This document shows positions 12,040-24,790 of a stretch of 64,000 bases of DNA, piece by piece; positions within the stretch are counted from its first letter, which is position 1, and the number at the start of each line of letters is the position of its first letter. The stretch is from NCBI RefSeq assembly GCF_021130785.1, contig NC_060213.1, positions 97,952,501 to 98,016,500 on the forward strand, read 5' to 3'. The DNA comes from Homalodisca vitripennis (taxonomy: Eukaryota; Arthropoda; Insecta; Hemiptera; Cicadellidae). Under the pieces are notes generated by a model. It saw only the letters and a program-made list of their open reading frames with translations. It had not been told where the DNA came from and made no database searches. The translations under genes were made by a program, and so were the position numbers.

Positions 12040-12330
12040 ACACGTGACCGAGGGACGCGTGCTGTTCAGTTTTAGCGTTGTTAACAGCAGATAACACTAT
12101 CAACATCACAAGACAACAAGACAGAGAGTGGCGCGGGGTGCGGGGCGGAGAGGAGGGGTAATTGTAAGGCATCGCGATATAAATAGACAAGCAGCACTCG
12201 GTCACCATGGGAACGGCACAATCACCCCCCTCTCCACCCACCCACCCACAATACACCAACACACAGCTGACAGTGCAAACATTAACTGCACTGTTTCCAC
12301 GGTGCAGGCGGAGGTGGCGGCAAACTGACA
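12040..12330 (+). promoter_or_regulatory. GC-rich promoter-like island
   Basis: In a strongly AT-rich setting this stretch has, in order on the plus strand: CACGTG (E-box) near 12040, a GC-box-like GGGGCGG near 12143, TATAAATA near 12179, and CACCATGG about 25 bp later. That ATG opens a 44-codon frame rich in Pro and Thr and then basic (CRRRWR) before a stop. The order fits a core promoter, but each element is short and could occur by chance. The TATA-to-ATG distance leaves almost no 5' UTR. No downstream gene is identifiable. Confidence 0.2.
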
Positions 12331-12677
12331 CATTAGTCTGATTCACACGTATAATGACGGCTGCATTAAATTGTACAGTCACGTCGTTAGAAAATATACT
12401 TTACAATTAACTTATACTGCAAATTAATATAAACACAGAAAACAGTAATCGAATCATATACAAATTACACGTTTTTATAAATTTTTGTTTCAATAAATTT
12501 AGGTATACTTGATTAAATCATGAATTGGAGAATAATTATTCTTAAAAAACGGGGGTTCTTTACAAAAATCAAACTAAACAATACATCATTTGATATATTA
12601 ACGTAATCGGTGTTAATTTTTAATATATTAGTACTTTTGAAAACGAGATACATTCAAATAATTATAGCAGTATTTGT

Positions 12678-12718
12678 AGTAAGAGTAGTACACCAAGATT
12701 TGGTGTACTACTCTTACT
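12678..12718. repeat. Perfect 19-bp inverted repeat with 3-nt loop
   Basis: AGTAAGAGTAGTACACCAA is followed by GAT and then its exact reverse complement. There is no downstream T-run, so it is not an obvious terminator. Confidence 0.95.
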
Positions 12719-12789
12719 GTTATTAATGTTACGAAAGATTGTTATTTAGGAAATAGAATTACAAGATAAAATTTCTTGTAATCGCGTCG

Positions 12790-13155
12790 CGTAAACAAGC
12801 TTCGCTGACGTTGCGTGCAAAATGTAAAGCCCAGCTCATTTCATTAGACTCCGTAATTATGTTGTTACTATGTCATATCGCTGTAGTTTGTTTACAAATG
12901 TATGTCTTCTGTGATGTTTCTCGATGACATCATTGTTACCAACAAGACCAATATGTAAGTATTCGCTAACGCTCATTTAAATCCCGTGGAATAACATGCT
13001 CCACCATAAAACACGATGTTGCATGAGGCTTCGTGTACAATTTCAAGTCTATACGGCGTCAATTTGTTCTCGAGATACTGTGTGGACCGACAAACAGAAA
13101 TAAAATTTGTCATTCCCTCAAGTAAAAGGCTTCGTAAACACTTAGCTAATAGAAT
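12790..13155 (+). repeat. Dispersed repeat family, copy B
   Basis: Same block order as the copy at 6480-7049: 'cagctcatttcattagactc', 'tatgtcatatcg', GTTTGTTTACAAATGTAT, 'attcgctaacgctcat', 'caatttcaagtctatacgg', 'gtgtggaccgacaaacagaa', then a degraded 'aggcttcgtaaacacttagc' end. The small ORFs on both strands here (12973-13213) are incidental. Confidence 0.6.
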
Positions 13156-13559
13156 TTGGAATAAGTGGGGGTGGTTTTGGACTCTGGGTGTGGTTTTCAT
13201 TAAAGTTAAATAACTATTTAATTAACTAAACAGAATAATGAACTTCAATACAGTAAAAGAAATACCGATTTTAGACTAAGGCAAATTATATACACAGACT
13301 TATATACAATACACTTATCTCCAAAATTGGTTAGAAAAATTAAGCACCGCTGCAATAAATGTATGAATACGCAGACGAATTTATTATAATATCCCTACTT
13401 CTGTATTATTATCAATACACTATTCTCTAGTATAAAACACTTTGGTTATGATCTGCCTTAAGTATTGGCTTCTAATTAAAAACATATCAGCTACTAATAC
13501 CTTCACGAAGTTATTTTAACTTTATTACCTTTTAGGGAAAAACAATTAAATTACATTAA

Positions 13560-13705
13560 GTGTGCACAACGTCGCTACGGTGGGAAGGGTCACATCAATG
13601 TGAGTGTTGAGTTTAGCTCAATTTCACCTTCCTCTTAGTGCAGTGTCTGAAATCTACAAAAGGTGAAGAAGTACTCTCATTGTTTCATAAGGTGCACAAT
13701 ACCTC
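13560..13705 (+). repeat. Dispersed relative of the 151-bp satellite
   Basis: 'gtgagtgttgagtttagctc' and 'tttcaccttcctcttagtgc' followed by 'agtgtctgaaatct' parallel the satellite core (GAATGTTGAGGTTAGCTCCA, TTCACCTTCCTCTTAGCGC, TGCGTCTAGAATGTGA). It is a single copy bounded on both sides by 'gtgcacaa' (13561 and 13692). Confidence 0.7.
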
Positions 13706-14974
13706 TTCACCTAGATTACACTATACCTATTTTCTTTTCTGGGGATCTCTATGTCGAAACGATGTATAGAGTTCGTGTGGAGCATCTTAGTCGCCGACTT
13801 TGTTTTATCTGATTTACAAAGTTTATCACACAAAGCAGAACTCTTATTATTTATATATTCATTACATTTAATTACTGAAGTTAATAGTTCTTTGTTGTTG
13901 ATTTTAGTAGTAAACAAAACCACTTAAAGTATGAAAAATAAACAATACAAATGTGAAAAATAACTAATTATATGTTTAATATATGATTAATAAATAAATA
14001 AGAGAAAGAAAATGCAAAGACAATTTGGAAATACAACATGCAAGCGTTGAAACAAGTTTCATAGCAAGCTTTAAAAACAACAAAATATATCAAGTAATTT
14101 CAGTAGTCAAATTAATAATCACCTGTTAAACAATATTAATTTTAACTTAACTATATAGTGCATTTAAATTGAAGAATGACGGTCAGTAAACCCTTTACTA
14201 CTCCATAACGAAATAAACAATACACTTGGTATTAAACAAAATTTGTATTTTATATATTTATTAATTTCAAATTGTTTATTATTTGTTTTTGATTTTTACT
14301 AACAGACAGAACGTTAATTAAACAATATATAGCCTACCTATTTTTATATGAACCTTCTTAATTTATCTTGACCTAACAAATTAAATAGTTTGATAGAGAA
14401 GTTTGAGAGAGTGTCAATAAGATAGTCTATATAATACAAACTATACTCAATACACAAACAATACTCAATACACAAACAATACTCAAGACACATTAATCAT
14501 AATTTATATTTATTGTCATACGTATAAAATAAAAAAGCGAAATTGCAGTCTACACACACATTTTTTTTTTTTAATTTCAAGGTCCAAAATTTAAATATAC
14601 TGTAATATTCCTAAATAATTGATAATCGTTATAACATTTGTTTAAAAAATATTTAAAAAAATACTGTAATGCATTTCATTACAGTTTACCCACCACAAAC
14701 GCGAACGTGAAATTTAATGTTCGGAAGTAATGATGACTCAACGTTCGAATCCAGACTAATTCAAGGTAAACACGTCTTCTCATTCATGAGAGAAGCGATG
14801 GACGGGAAGTGTCACGTGCCAAAATTTAATTGACTGCACCAAACAGGATACACCACTATGTCTTCATCACCAAAAATACACATAGACTAATTTGCAACAT
14901 AAATAACCAAAACATAAATGAGGATGCACCAATTATTAGCCATTTCGCACACAACGAAACCGGTAGCAACTGGC
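13706..14974. other. AT-rich spacer
   Basis: Nothing recognised. Short direct repeats of 'caatactcaatacacaaa' near 14450-14480 are a minor local duplication. Confidence 0.4.
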
Positions 14975-14979
14975 AAAAA
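14975..14979 (-). terminator. Pol III terminator of tRNA-Leu
   Basis: Five consecutive T on the minus strand, 6 bp beyond the tRNA 3' end, the usual RNA polymerase III stop. Confidence 0.75.
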
Positions 14980-14985
14980 GTATAG

Positions 14986-15067
14986 TGGCAGCGGTGGGAT
15001 TCGAACCCACGCCTCCGAAGAGACTGGTGCCTTAAACCAGCGCCTTAGACCGCTCGGCCACGCTACC
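14986..15067 (-). tRNA. tRNA-Leu (anticodon AAG)
   Basis: This 82-nt class II tRNA lies on the minus strand. The acceptor arms GGTAGCG and CGCTGCC pair with one G-U, and the discriminator is A. The D-arm holds the A box TGGCCGAGCGG. The anticodon stem CTGGT/ACCAG encloses the loop TTAAGGC, giving AAG at positions 34-36 (reads CUU, after A-to-I also CUC). A long variable arm (about TCTCTTCGGAGGC) is diagnostic of Leu or Ser, and the T-arm contains the B box GGTTCGAATCC. CCA is not encoded, as usual for eukaryotes. There is no intron. A T5 terminator follows. It looks functional and is isolated from other RNA genes. Confidence 0.96.
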
Positions 15068-15293
15068 AGATGAATGGAGAGGTTGATTGAGTTGTACTAG
15101 GGAGCCTCCATACGATTTCTGTATAATCTTCAAAGATTTTAATGTTATTATCAAATGCATTAATACATGCATTTATAGATTATGTACATTTACTGCATAA
15201 ATATTGTGCATTGGTGTAATTATTTTTCACTACCATGTATAATCAGATAGGATTTAACATCCGTAGGCTATAGTATGAGACCTAAAATCAATC

Positions 15294-15420
15294 TTAAGCG
15301 CAATCAATTTTTGGCCTACTATCTATCACTCATAAGCGCAATTAATTTTTGGCCTACTTTAAATCATAAGCGCAAATAATTGTTGGCCTACTGTCAATCA
15401 AACGCAATTTATTTTTATTT
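15294..15420. repeat. Degenerate about 37-bp minisatellite, 4 copies
   Basis: 'cataagcgcaattaattttt' plus 'ggcctact' recurs four times with drift, at roughly 15294, 15331, 15365 and 15406. Confidence 0.75.
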
Positions 15421-18400
15421 TTAACAAAATACATTTTAATTTTCCGCTTTATTTCTTGCAAAGTAGGAAAGACATAAATATTATTTAATTTCATGTGTAT
15501 ATTGTTTCAGTTTAATGTCTAAACTAACTAAACAGAAAACATTATTATTAGCTTATTCACAATAATATACCGATTACGTCATACCATGAAATTGAATAAA
15601 ATAAATTAGTATATATTGAAAATTATGCTCCCATAAAACAATAATTTCAAAAATCGAATGGCTTAAAGAACCGACAGGCTAAAACAGCTGTGAACTAGAT
15701 CAAATTGATTATGGGTAAAGTATTCAACGAAAAATGTTAAACGACCCCTAATTCCACCTCCCCCAATAACCAAGAGAAATCGTACAAAATGGTTTTGTCG
15801 CCAACACCCGGCGTGTGCATACATACAGACTCAAGTTAACGATTCTGAATAACGACATTTGCATAATGTAAATCCGGGTTCCGCTGTACATCATTTTAAG
15901 TAACATCACTAACATCTTGGTAAATAAATTATTAACGATATAAAGCTTTTTAAAAATGGCTACCATAAGTGTAGATCACACAATCACAACTATTGTAATA
16001 GCTTTTCAAACCTATTTGAGGGAACATTAAAAAAATATTCTAAATTTGTTGAAATTCAAATAAGTGTAAAAAAATAATTGTATTCTAACGGGAATTATAA
16101 AACTTGCGCGGCGTTTACACTTTGTTCATCACTATTACACTGTTAGTAACTCCCGTTCTTTACTCAAGAACCAGAAAAAAAGCGCGCTCGAAAATTGCGA
16201 AATTTTCTTTAAAATGTTTTTTTTTAATTGATTGGAAAAAATAAGAAAACTTTAATTTTTAGAAATGTTATAAAATGTATGACAATTAGAGTTCAGTTAT
16301 CCATGTTAATCAAATTCAAAGACAGCAGGTATTAAAATAAAATGTTATTTAATAAAATACGTAAAGGTTTATCTTAGTGTTAGTGTATTTCCCAAATACA
16401 TAATTTTCATTTGGGATCACTTTAAAGTTGCCTAATACCTGTAATTAGTATCTACGTAATCAGGTTTTCATTGTGTCTATTTCAAACTTTTACTGGAACA
16501 TCGGCAAACCACATAGTAGGTATCTTGACAACAATGTAGGTTATGTGTAATAAAACACCCGTTTTGCTGCATTTTAAACATAACGTCACTATAACACAAA
16601 CTACAAATCCGCATGTGGTGGTCGTACAACAAACAGTGTACCGTAATTAAACAGTCAACATTTGCTCAGTGTTGTCACCCCTAGGGACAACTATCTCGGT
16701 AACATTACCCCCAATCGAGACAAAAACTTGAAAACCGTGAGTTTATTTTCTTCACTCCCCGTTCCCTACAGAGAACATTCAATGGCACGATTTAGAATCG
16801 GATTTGGCGAGATCCCTTCTACAGAGGTTTGTCTTTTTACAGACTGTTCATAAAAAATATTAGTTTTATATGTCAACTGCGTTGGTACGTCGTCAAGTGA
16901 TGACAATTGCGGGCATACGTTTTGATTTTCTCATAAAATGACTGTCGTAGATACATAATAAATAAAAATTATGTTTAGCGTAAACTTGTATCTACTCGAA
17001 AGAATCTCTAATTTACAAAATGGAATTACAATGTAATATCGACAAACGTAATTTTATTTTACAACGGTGCATTGTTTTAAAAAGTGGTTCCAAAAGCGCA
17101 TGAAAAATGTGAACACGCTTGCCAACTACATGACCGTATATAACACTATATAAAGCTAGAGAAGTTTTAAAAGACTTTCAGGGAACCGAGACATAAAACG
17201 TTAACAACGGCCGTCAACTATTTATAAGTCGCGTATAAAATTATTTAGCCGATTAAGTAAAGATTTACCGCGCCGTAAAGTTTAACTGCTGTAACAGTTA
17301 TGGGTGTCAAAAATAGCGCGGGTTCCTACACTTGATGAATCATCGGTTATACACGCGGCTTGGCGGCAAATATTCATCCAACTGCATATACTGCAACTAA
17401 ACCGGTTGGTATTCAGAAACACGAGCTTGGTGTTGAGTGACTGTACACGAAGACTGGCTGTTACGTGTGTTATATACATATACACGTAACAAATAGATAT
17501 CACTGTAACATATTTATATACAAAACACCATACAACCGTACAAAAACGTATTCTTATCAATTATTTGATGACTAACACGAAAGTATAACATACTGTATAT
17601 GGTATTTTTGGAATCGGTAAAAAATATACTTTCTTGCGATTACGTAAAAAGATGGGTCGTTGCATTTATAACAATTCACTCGACCCTACACCTCCACTTT
17701 GCTGGTTTTGACATTTTTTTATTAAAAAAAAGAAGAAATTGTATGCAGATTTCACTTGAAAACGTTTCTATATATGTACTAATAAGATAACTGTGACGGT
17801 TTAACAGTTTTGACCAAAAGCAATTTTTGAGCGCAGCGAATGAACGAAGCAACTAATAGTCAACTTGAGCACATTAATTTATTGGTCTTGTTACTGTGTA
17901 CAACTTTGTCCATTTAATCTTTGCTGTATCTCTTATAGTTTCCAAAATCCCTTCAGTGTGCATAAGATTTGGAACCCACTGTACAAAAAGACCACCAATG
18001 GTATATAAATAAAAAAATTCAGCCGGGCTTCGCTAGAAAAATAGGATTCCTTAAATATTACCATTAAGTCTAATCCTCAAACATACAATGTCATGGATAT
18101 GGAAGGGGGCTGTTAGTCTACCGGGAGTAGGCCTAAACATGAATTAACACAATGATTGCCAGAGCTCCAGGGGCTCCAAAGGTCAGGTATTACATCTAAT
18201 TGTCTATATTGTGGGTGCCAGTGACTGCGTATGGTGTTGGCATGCAATACATAGGTATTACCACAGCACCCTTCATCAATTCTGCAGGCTGAAGAAAATT
18301 CACTACAGTAGCCCGCACAAAAGTAGTCCTATGACGTTTGAAGCGGTGTTGCCATATCGCTGCTGACCATAAGCTTTTCCCTGATGTTTTGATACGGTTC

Positions 18401-19469
18401 AGTAATTTTTCATAAACTGGCAACCGTGATGTTGAGTGCGGGGTATATATAGGGGTTGAGACGCAACATCTATCATCGGGACTACTTTGGCGCGGACTAC
18501 TCTAGGCGTTATTAGTATTTGTACTTAAATGTTACCATTTACTCAAACTTGACCAGTGTTTCATCCACAGAAGAGGAAAACAAAGTAAGTTTCACCGATA
18601 CAGCTGTTCACTATTATTTAGGGGGGGGGGGAGGTGGGGTCAGGGTATAAATATTTCAAAATGGTTTATCGAGTTACACCTGAAAATTTACGACCATTCT
18701 TTGAAATTGGCTCCCATTCATTCTTCATAGCATACATAAAATGTCAAGTTCTAATAATATAAACCCGATACAATTTGAGGTGAGATAGTCAAAAATGGAA
18801 CTGTTGACATTGTTAATTTTTTCTCAAGACAAACCATTTGAGGCTAACTTCTTAGTTAATTAATTACAAGTGGTTTTCCAGAGGTTGAAATAGTGCTACT
18901 TTAATACTGCGTGAGTTCAAAAACTGATTTTAGTAGAATAATTCATGTAGGCTTTTCAGTCTTTACATTTTGGTGTTGTTCAGTGCAAGAATGCCCCTAA
19001 CGACCAAAACACCGATTATGGGTAAATGAGGGCTATTTTTAAACGGATAAACACCATTTCAAGTAATGTTATTACCATTTCCTCTCAAACAGTGTTGCCA
19101 ACGCCCATTTTAAGAATTAGAACTTAAATTACTGTTGTAATACATTTTTAACATGTTTCAAAACAAACTAAAAAAGGAAATAAAAAATCTCCAACCTGTA
19201 TACTAATTTATAATGGCAACCATAAATCTCGTCATAGTGAATGTTAGTATATATGAAAATACTAATTTTAAAATAGAAAATTTAAAAATAGTTGTTTAAA
19301 AAACGTGCACTCCGTGTATATTTTTATTGATTTTTTCACAAATTTTCATATCTTCCAAAATTTACTGTTTAAGTTTTTAGAACAGTAAATGGTATTATGA
19401 ACCTGTATAAATGGAGGAGAAATCTCTTTATAATTCGTTTAAAAAAAGGGTAAACTAATTTTAATTTAA
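15421..19469. other. AT-rich spacer with minor features
   Basis: No gene recognised. The stretch 18196-18500 is richer in GC and open for 75 codons on the minus strand (18196-18423), but with no domain I know. An 11-G run lies at 18621-18631. Confidence 0.35.
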
Positions 19470-19506
<37 letters not shown>

Positions 19507-20429
19507 ATATATATAAAAATGAATGTTTGTATGTTTGTCCTTTATGGAATCGTGAACTATTGGACCGATCATGATGAAAATTTGTACGTATATGTATTTT
19601 TCCACGGAGAAGGTTTATAAGCTATGCCCATCCCTTTCCCGATTCAGGATTCCGCCCCACTGGTTACAGAAATACCCATAAGAAATGCATTGCAGCAAAC
19701 ATATGTTAACGTCTTTTCAAATTTTTAATCAGCTGTTCTTTGTAAACATATATTACACTTATAGTTTTAAAGCATAGAGTAAGCTTAAGAGAAACGACAA
19801 ATTTTGTTTAAACTGTTTTTTGCAATCACTGTTAAACATAGACTTTACTATCCAGATAATACAATTCAAATTTGACGTAAAAATTCACCTTTAACTGCAA
19901 TATTTATTTAATATAAACCATGCTCATGCTTGATCAGAAGAGTAATGCAGATATCATAATTACTATCTTACGTTGGCTACAAATATAAAGAATGTTATAT
20001 AAAATCAACCTTAGTTGTTTTTTTTGACAGAAGTATGGTTCTCAAAACTCCGTGTGTACATATTCTCTCGATCGAGACAACAAAGCAAGCTCAATCGTGG
20101 CATCGGAGATATAACTAATTTAATCTAAAATTTATTATAGTAAAAAAAAAAATTTACTAAGTAATATAAGGACTTCGGTTCTTAAGATTTGCGTGCAAAG
20201 CCGTGGGTAACAGCTAGATAGAGGCAGGAATATGGTACATACCTTCATAATACGCCCAAGAGGCTCACGATGGAACGACTATCAATTATCCCAGCAATGT
20301 TTAGAATGTGATAGAAAAAGAATAAGTGAATATAGTGTACTGTTTTCAACGGGAAATTGCGTGCGAAGCCGCGGGCAACTTTTGCAAAAAATTATTGAAA
20401 TGCGCAGCAAAGCGCGCCGGGCCCGCTAG
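19470..20429 (+). mobile_element. Helitron-like element with two candidate 3' ends
   Basis: The 5' end is TCTATATAT at 19470, or the second TCTATATATATAAAAATG at 19504, each preceded by A. The next 120 bp match the Helitron-like element at 396-882 (minus). One 3' terminus, GGTAACAGCTAG, ends at 20217 but is followed by A rather than T. A second, CGGGCCCGCTAG, ends at 20429 followed by T and is preceded by a GC-rich stretch (AGCGCGCC then GGGCCCGCT) able to form a short hairpin. Both are preceded by a 'gtgcgaagccg'-type segment. No Rep/helicase coding is present, so it is non-autonomous. Confidence 0.5.
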
Positions 20430-20759
20430 TTATATATAATTTTTAGCATTGCCATAATATTATTTTGCAATACAAGATTTTATGCATGTATAAAAATAAG
20501 ATATTCTTATATATGAGAACTATTTTACCACAAAATGGGAAAAGATTTATAAAATGCAAATATCTTCAATGTTACAACAAATTGTGCAATATTAAAATAA
20601 ATTAACACCTTTTTTCCATCTTTTTCGCACGATGTATATCCGGAGAGATGTTTTATTCAAAAAGATCTTGACTGTGATTACCTTATAGTGCAGATCCTAG
20701 GTATACATCACTGTTCACTGTACATCACTAATTTAATAATTTGTACATGAACAGTTCAA
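20430..20759. other. AT-rich spacer
   Basis: Nothing recognised. Confidence 0.4.
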
Positions 20760-21115
20760 CTGTGTTCACTCGATTGTTCTAGTACCGGAAGTTGTATGGA
20801 TTCAGATTTGATGAAAAAAAAAAAAACAACAGCTACAATTCTCCCACCAGCAGCACAATTATTGTTATTGGGATCTGTGTTCGCTCGATTGTTCCATGCA
20901 TTTCTAGTGCCGAAATTTGTATGGATTCAGATTTGATGAAATAAAACAACAGCTACAATTCTCCCAGCAGCAGCACAATTATTGTTATTGTGATCTGTAT
21001 TCGCTCGATTGTTCCATGCATTTCTAGTGCCGGAATTTGTATGGATTCAGATTAAATGAAATAAAACAACAGCTACAATTGTCCCAGCTGCAGCACAATT
21101 ATTATTGGGATATAC
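20760..21115. repeat. About 119-bp tandem repeat, 3 copies
   Basis: 'tgtatggattcagatt' followed by 'acaacagctacaatt' and 'agcacaattattgttattgg' recurs with anchors at 20797, 20923 and 21042. The first unit lacks 'ccatgcattt' and has an expanded A-run. Confidence 0.9.
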
Positions 21116-22499
21116 TGCATATTATTGAATACTGCAAGGGCAGTAGTAAATTCGCAAATTTATTGCAGCACATACTTACGAAACTGCTCGTGTGTCATAC
21201 ATAGACTGTTTGGAAACTTTACGATAAAGTTTCATTTCAACGACTTCTCCTACATTTTTAAGAAAATTGAAAGCAAGAGATTAGTTGATTGCAATTTCGA
21301 GCTGTCTGTCTCTTATTCTACATACTATGAAAGGTATGCATTCCAAGTTCGTCCTAATTGGTGGATAGCAAGAAAAGCATAGCGTGCATTATAGTTTCGA
21401 ACTGTCTTTCTCTTATATGTTGAATGTGTTCTTTCGTCTCAATTGTTTTTCTAGAACAAGAAAAACTTGGCGTACAAAATACGCACACCATTTCATTAAT
21501 CTCACAAGAAAAATGGAGGCTTACGTTATAATACACGTAGGATATAAAAAACATTAATTTTCTGGATGTGCTGACATTTGAAATAATGTCGTTCTTACAA
21601 CAGATGGAACATTTATAATTGCCAATTTAGTGTAATGTACCAGCTTGAAGCGTCTCGTCTTTTTGATCGCTCTTCCCATTTTGCATCAAATAACTTTCAT
21701 CATTATGTCCCTCCTTCTCAGTATAAAAGAGCTCAAATTTTATTTTAGAATTCTTAGTACACTACTAGAAATTGTAACTTATGTACTATTATTTGAGAGT
21801 AATTTATTATACAGTGAATCTAGGTGGGTTACACGTTAACCTAACAATCGCATACACGTATCATTACACAAATTCATATATTTCTATATTTTGCACACAG
21901 TACTTCAATAAAGCAAAATTATTTAAATATTAAAACATATCTATACCAGATCGATGCATAAAACTGCCGTATGCTAATTTGTGTTGTTCAACAGTTGTTA
22001 TGAGGAATAAAATTGATCTTGGGAAATTATATGAACTCCTAATTGCTTTTATCCTCTAGGGGTAAATATTTTACTTCATTATTTGGTTTATATTGTATTG
22101 TCGACAGTTCTGAGCTGTGTTTAAGGTTTTTAGTTTGTATGGAAAATCGATGATAGGAAAATAGATAGTATGTATTATTAAAATAATATATTTAATAAAA
22201 AATCGTTATAGGTTATATTAGTTTCTTTAAAATGTATTGCAGAAAACACTGGCATCACCCTGCACTTTTGATACAAACAGACCAGACCTAATAAAGGCAA
22301 GGAACAGACTTGTTAATGAAAAAATATTTAAAATGAATCACACGCTGACATTACGCCTTCTCTCACGGCCCTTTTCTTTCTTTTCTTACTTTTTCTTTCG
22401 TTTTATAATGCTGACTGGAATTTCATTCTGTTGTTACTTTTCTTTTCCTCGCTGTTGTATACGTGTTACGTGAAATCGGTGATCCACCAACGGCGTACT
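21116..22499. other. AT-rich spacer
   Basis: No gene recognised. A roughly 99-bp local duplication ('agcaagag/a...cgagctgtctgtctcttat') spans about 21270-21420. Confidence 0.35.
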
Positions 22500-22835
22500 C
22501 GGCAGATTGATCTGTAAAGTTTTGGAACACCCTCCGAAGTACTTGCTCTAAAAAAAAATTAACTGGGCCGCCCAACCATCTGAATCCTCCGCTCTCCGAA
22601 GGACATTCTCTAAAAACAAAATCTACCTTGTAATCCTAAGCACTGGCTGTCCAACTATCTGAATCCTTCGTTCTCGGAATGACTCAAATCTAAAAACAAA
22701 ATCTACCTTGTAATCCTTAGCTTAGGCCGTCGATCTATCTGAATCCTTAGTTCACTGAAGGACACGCTCTAACAGCCAAATCTACCTTGTAATCCTTAGC
22801 CCAACTATCTGAATCCCTCGTTAGCTCAATACTGT
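22500..22835. repeat. Degenerate about 80-bp tandem repeat, 4 copies
   Basis: TCTGAATCC anchors lie at 22579, 22658, 22738 and 22808, each followed by a 'ctcgg-aagga' block, 'tctaaaaacaaaatctacc' and 'ttgtaatccttagc'. Confidence 0.85.
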
Positions 22836-22869
22836 TAACAGTGGAGGAGTTACACCTGTTTGCAACTCC

Positions 22870-23050
22870 ACACAATCGTCCGCCGGCGTCAATGGAGCGC
22901 AAAGTCTCGGCCCATGTTCACGTGTCGGGCCGGCCCAACAGCCTGTACACATATAGCACGCATGTGAGAATAGCGCGCCTGTTTGTGTCCCACGCTGACA
23001 GAAATACAACAGCCACGCTGCGCGCGCGTGTGGGGCCATGTTTACTTGCT
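22870..23050. other. GC- and CpG-rich island
   Basis: It contains CGCCGGCG, GGGCCGGCCC and CTGCGCGCGCGTG in an AT-rich region. Both strands are open for over 80 codons (22821-23090 minus, 22841-23092 plus), a common by-product of high GC. No domain is recognised. It may be a CpG-bearing 5' exon or promoter, or an unmethylated repeat remnant. Confidence 0.3.
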
Positions 23051-23559
23051 CATCTGTACTTACGCGCCAATCTGTACATATCTCGTACATAAGTGCTAGT
23101 GTATGTTACTTGATTCAAAGTCACGAACAGACCCGGACTCAGAACAAGCTAACATGCCCAATAGATTAAAACTATAAATAAGGAAAATTTCTAAATTATT
23201 TATCAATATCAACAGTATGAAACAAAAATAAAGATGAAGAACTATAACTGCTGTTGTAAAACTAACCCGGATGTTATGGTTGTATCAGAATACGGATTCA
23301 TGGAAGGAAAGATTGATATCTTCCAACACAACAATTGAATTTGGTCAATTATTTTCACCAGAAGAGAGTCATAAGGATGGTATGGATATTAATTATGACG
23401 TTATGAATTTCAGAGCAGACCTTGAAAATCCAGGTGTTGAATGTTGAGCACCAACAGGTGAGTGCGTTGTTGTTGAGCACTCCTGTTTTGAATGTGGGAT
23501 GAAGAGGTGTAGCCTAACACTTGGGATTCAAAGTAAAGAAATTATATGATATATTGATA

Positions 23560-24790
23560 CCCTTCAACGTTGTTAACCAAACATTGCTACAAACACAATT
23601 AAAACCAAAAAAGAAAACTTTTATTAAGCAAGCCGATATTAGGTCAATTCCAATTTTTCCTAAGTTCATTAAAAGTTTTGAACATACCGTTCATAACAAG
23701 CTCTTAAAGTTTTGATTTGTTAACGTTAAGTTTTGATTTCTGGACGAACAAGTTGGGTCCAGAAAAAACATATTGGCAAATGATACAATTATCAAAATGT
23801 ACATGTTATTTGAGGGCTGGGAGAACTAGAATATGCTTTAGATGTTTTTGGTTATATTTAAGGCACCTGACTGTGTTCAATATGCAATGCTATTGCAAAA
23901 CCTCGAGATAGAACCAAGTATACACCATCCAAATACAAAAATTTCTAAAAGAGTTCAAATGAAGCATGGTGTTCCACAGGGATCTATGCTCGGTCCGATT
24001 TTACTTTTTCTACATGACAACCAATTAGCTATCTAAAATTGATGTCTTGTTTAACATACAGATGGAATAAGAGAAAAATGAAAATCAATTTAGAGATTTA
24101 CCTTCATCAAATCATAATTTATGTATATAAAAACTTAGCCCTGTCTATTTAAATTTAAAACGACAGTCAAGTTAATTCCAACGTCATGACGGATTTATTC
24201 TACTACAAGAGGTTATATTTACAAAATTCCTCGTCGTGAACTGGACAGAAGATTAATTTGAAAAGAACATGTTGATGAGATATGTTAAAATTTTACAGGG
24301 AATATTTATGTCTTGCGTAACAGTAAAATTGTGATTGTTAAATATTCTGAAAACTCCTATTTTTAGTTTGACTTGTCCTCATTTCTCATATGGAATAAGG
24401 TTGTTGAGTTGCTGATAATGCAAACATTTGGAAGAGTCTTAACATTAAAAAAAAATAGAGAATCATTTCAAATATGAATGCTGGAGAGTCGTGCAGGAAT
24501 GCGTTCAGGAACTTGGGATGCCTGAATTTACGCTGTCATTGCATTCTCTGCGTCTGCATGTATTGGACATTCAGATGTAATTCCAAGGGTACCAGAGGCA
24601 GGGACTGCTTTAGAATGCAAGAACCTGAATAGCTATCTTTGAGAAACTTCCTTCTCGGGTTGATGTCCGAGATCTGTCAAATCAAACGACAGAAAATGAG
24701 AATGTTCTGGAATCACGTCTAAACGACCTTTTGCTGCCAAATACTTTTTATTCTGTGGAGTATTTCATGGCCAGCCACAGGGAGTTATAA
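23560..24790 (+). pseudogene. Decayed non-LTR retrotransposon (LINE) RT
   Basis: Ordered relics of one LINE RT can be read across several frames. SIPIFPKFIKSFEHTVHNKL (about 23640-23705) corresponds to the RPIS-LP-FSKIFE-LV-NRL segment. VIFKAPDCVQYAMLLQNLE (about 23845-23910) is motif A, normally D-SKAFD-V-H-LLL-KL. HGVPQGSMLGPILL (about 23967-24008) is motif B. ESCRNAFRNLG near 24490 matches the C-terminal 'ESCR-LFK-L' signature, and RLNDLLLPNTFYSVEYFM near 24720-24770 matches the usual 'LK-fLL-fYSVeEF' end. The YADD motif is lost. Stops and frameshifts separate every segment, so it is an old, dead copy. Confidence 0.75.

Noticed and set aside
19470..19515. Independent TA microsatellite
   Set aside because: It forms the 5' end of the Helitron-like element, so it is not listed separately.
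22821..23092. Overlapping ORFs of 89 and 83 codons on opposite strands
   Set aside because: High GC in a short island keeps both strands open; no domain or splice evidence.
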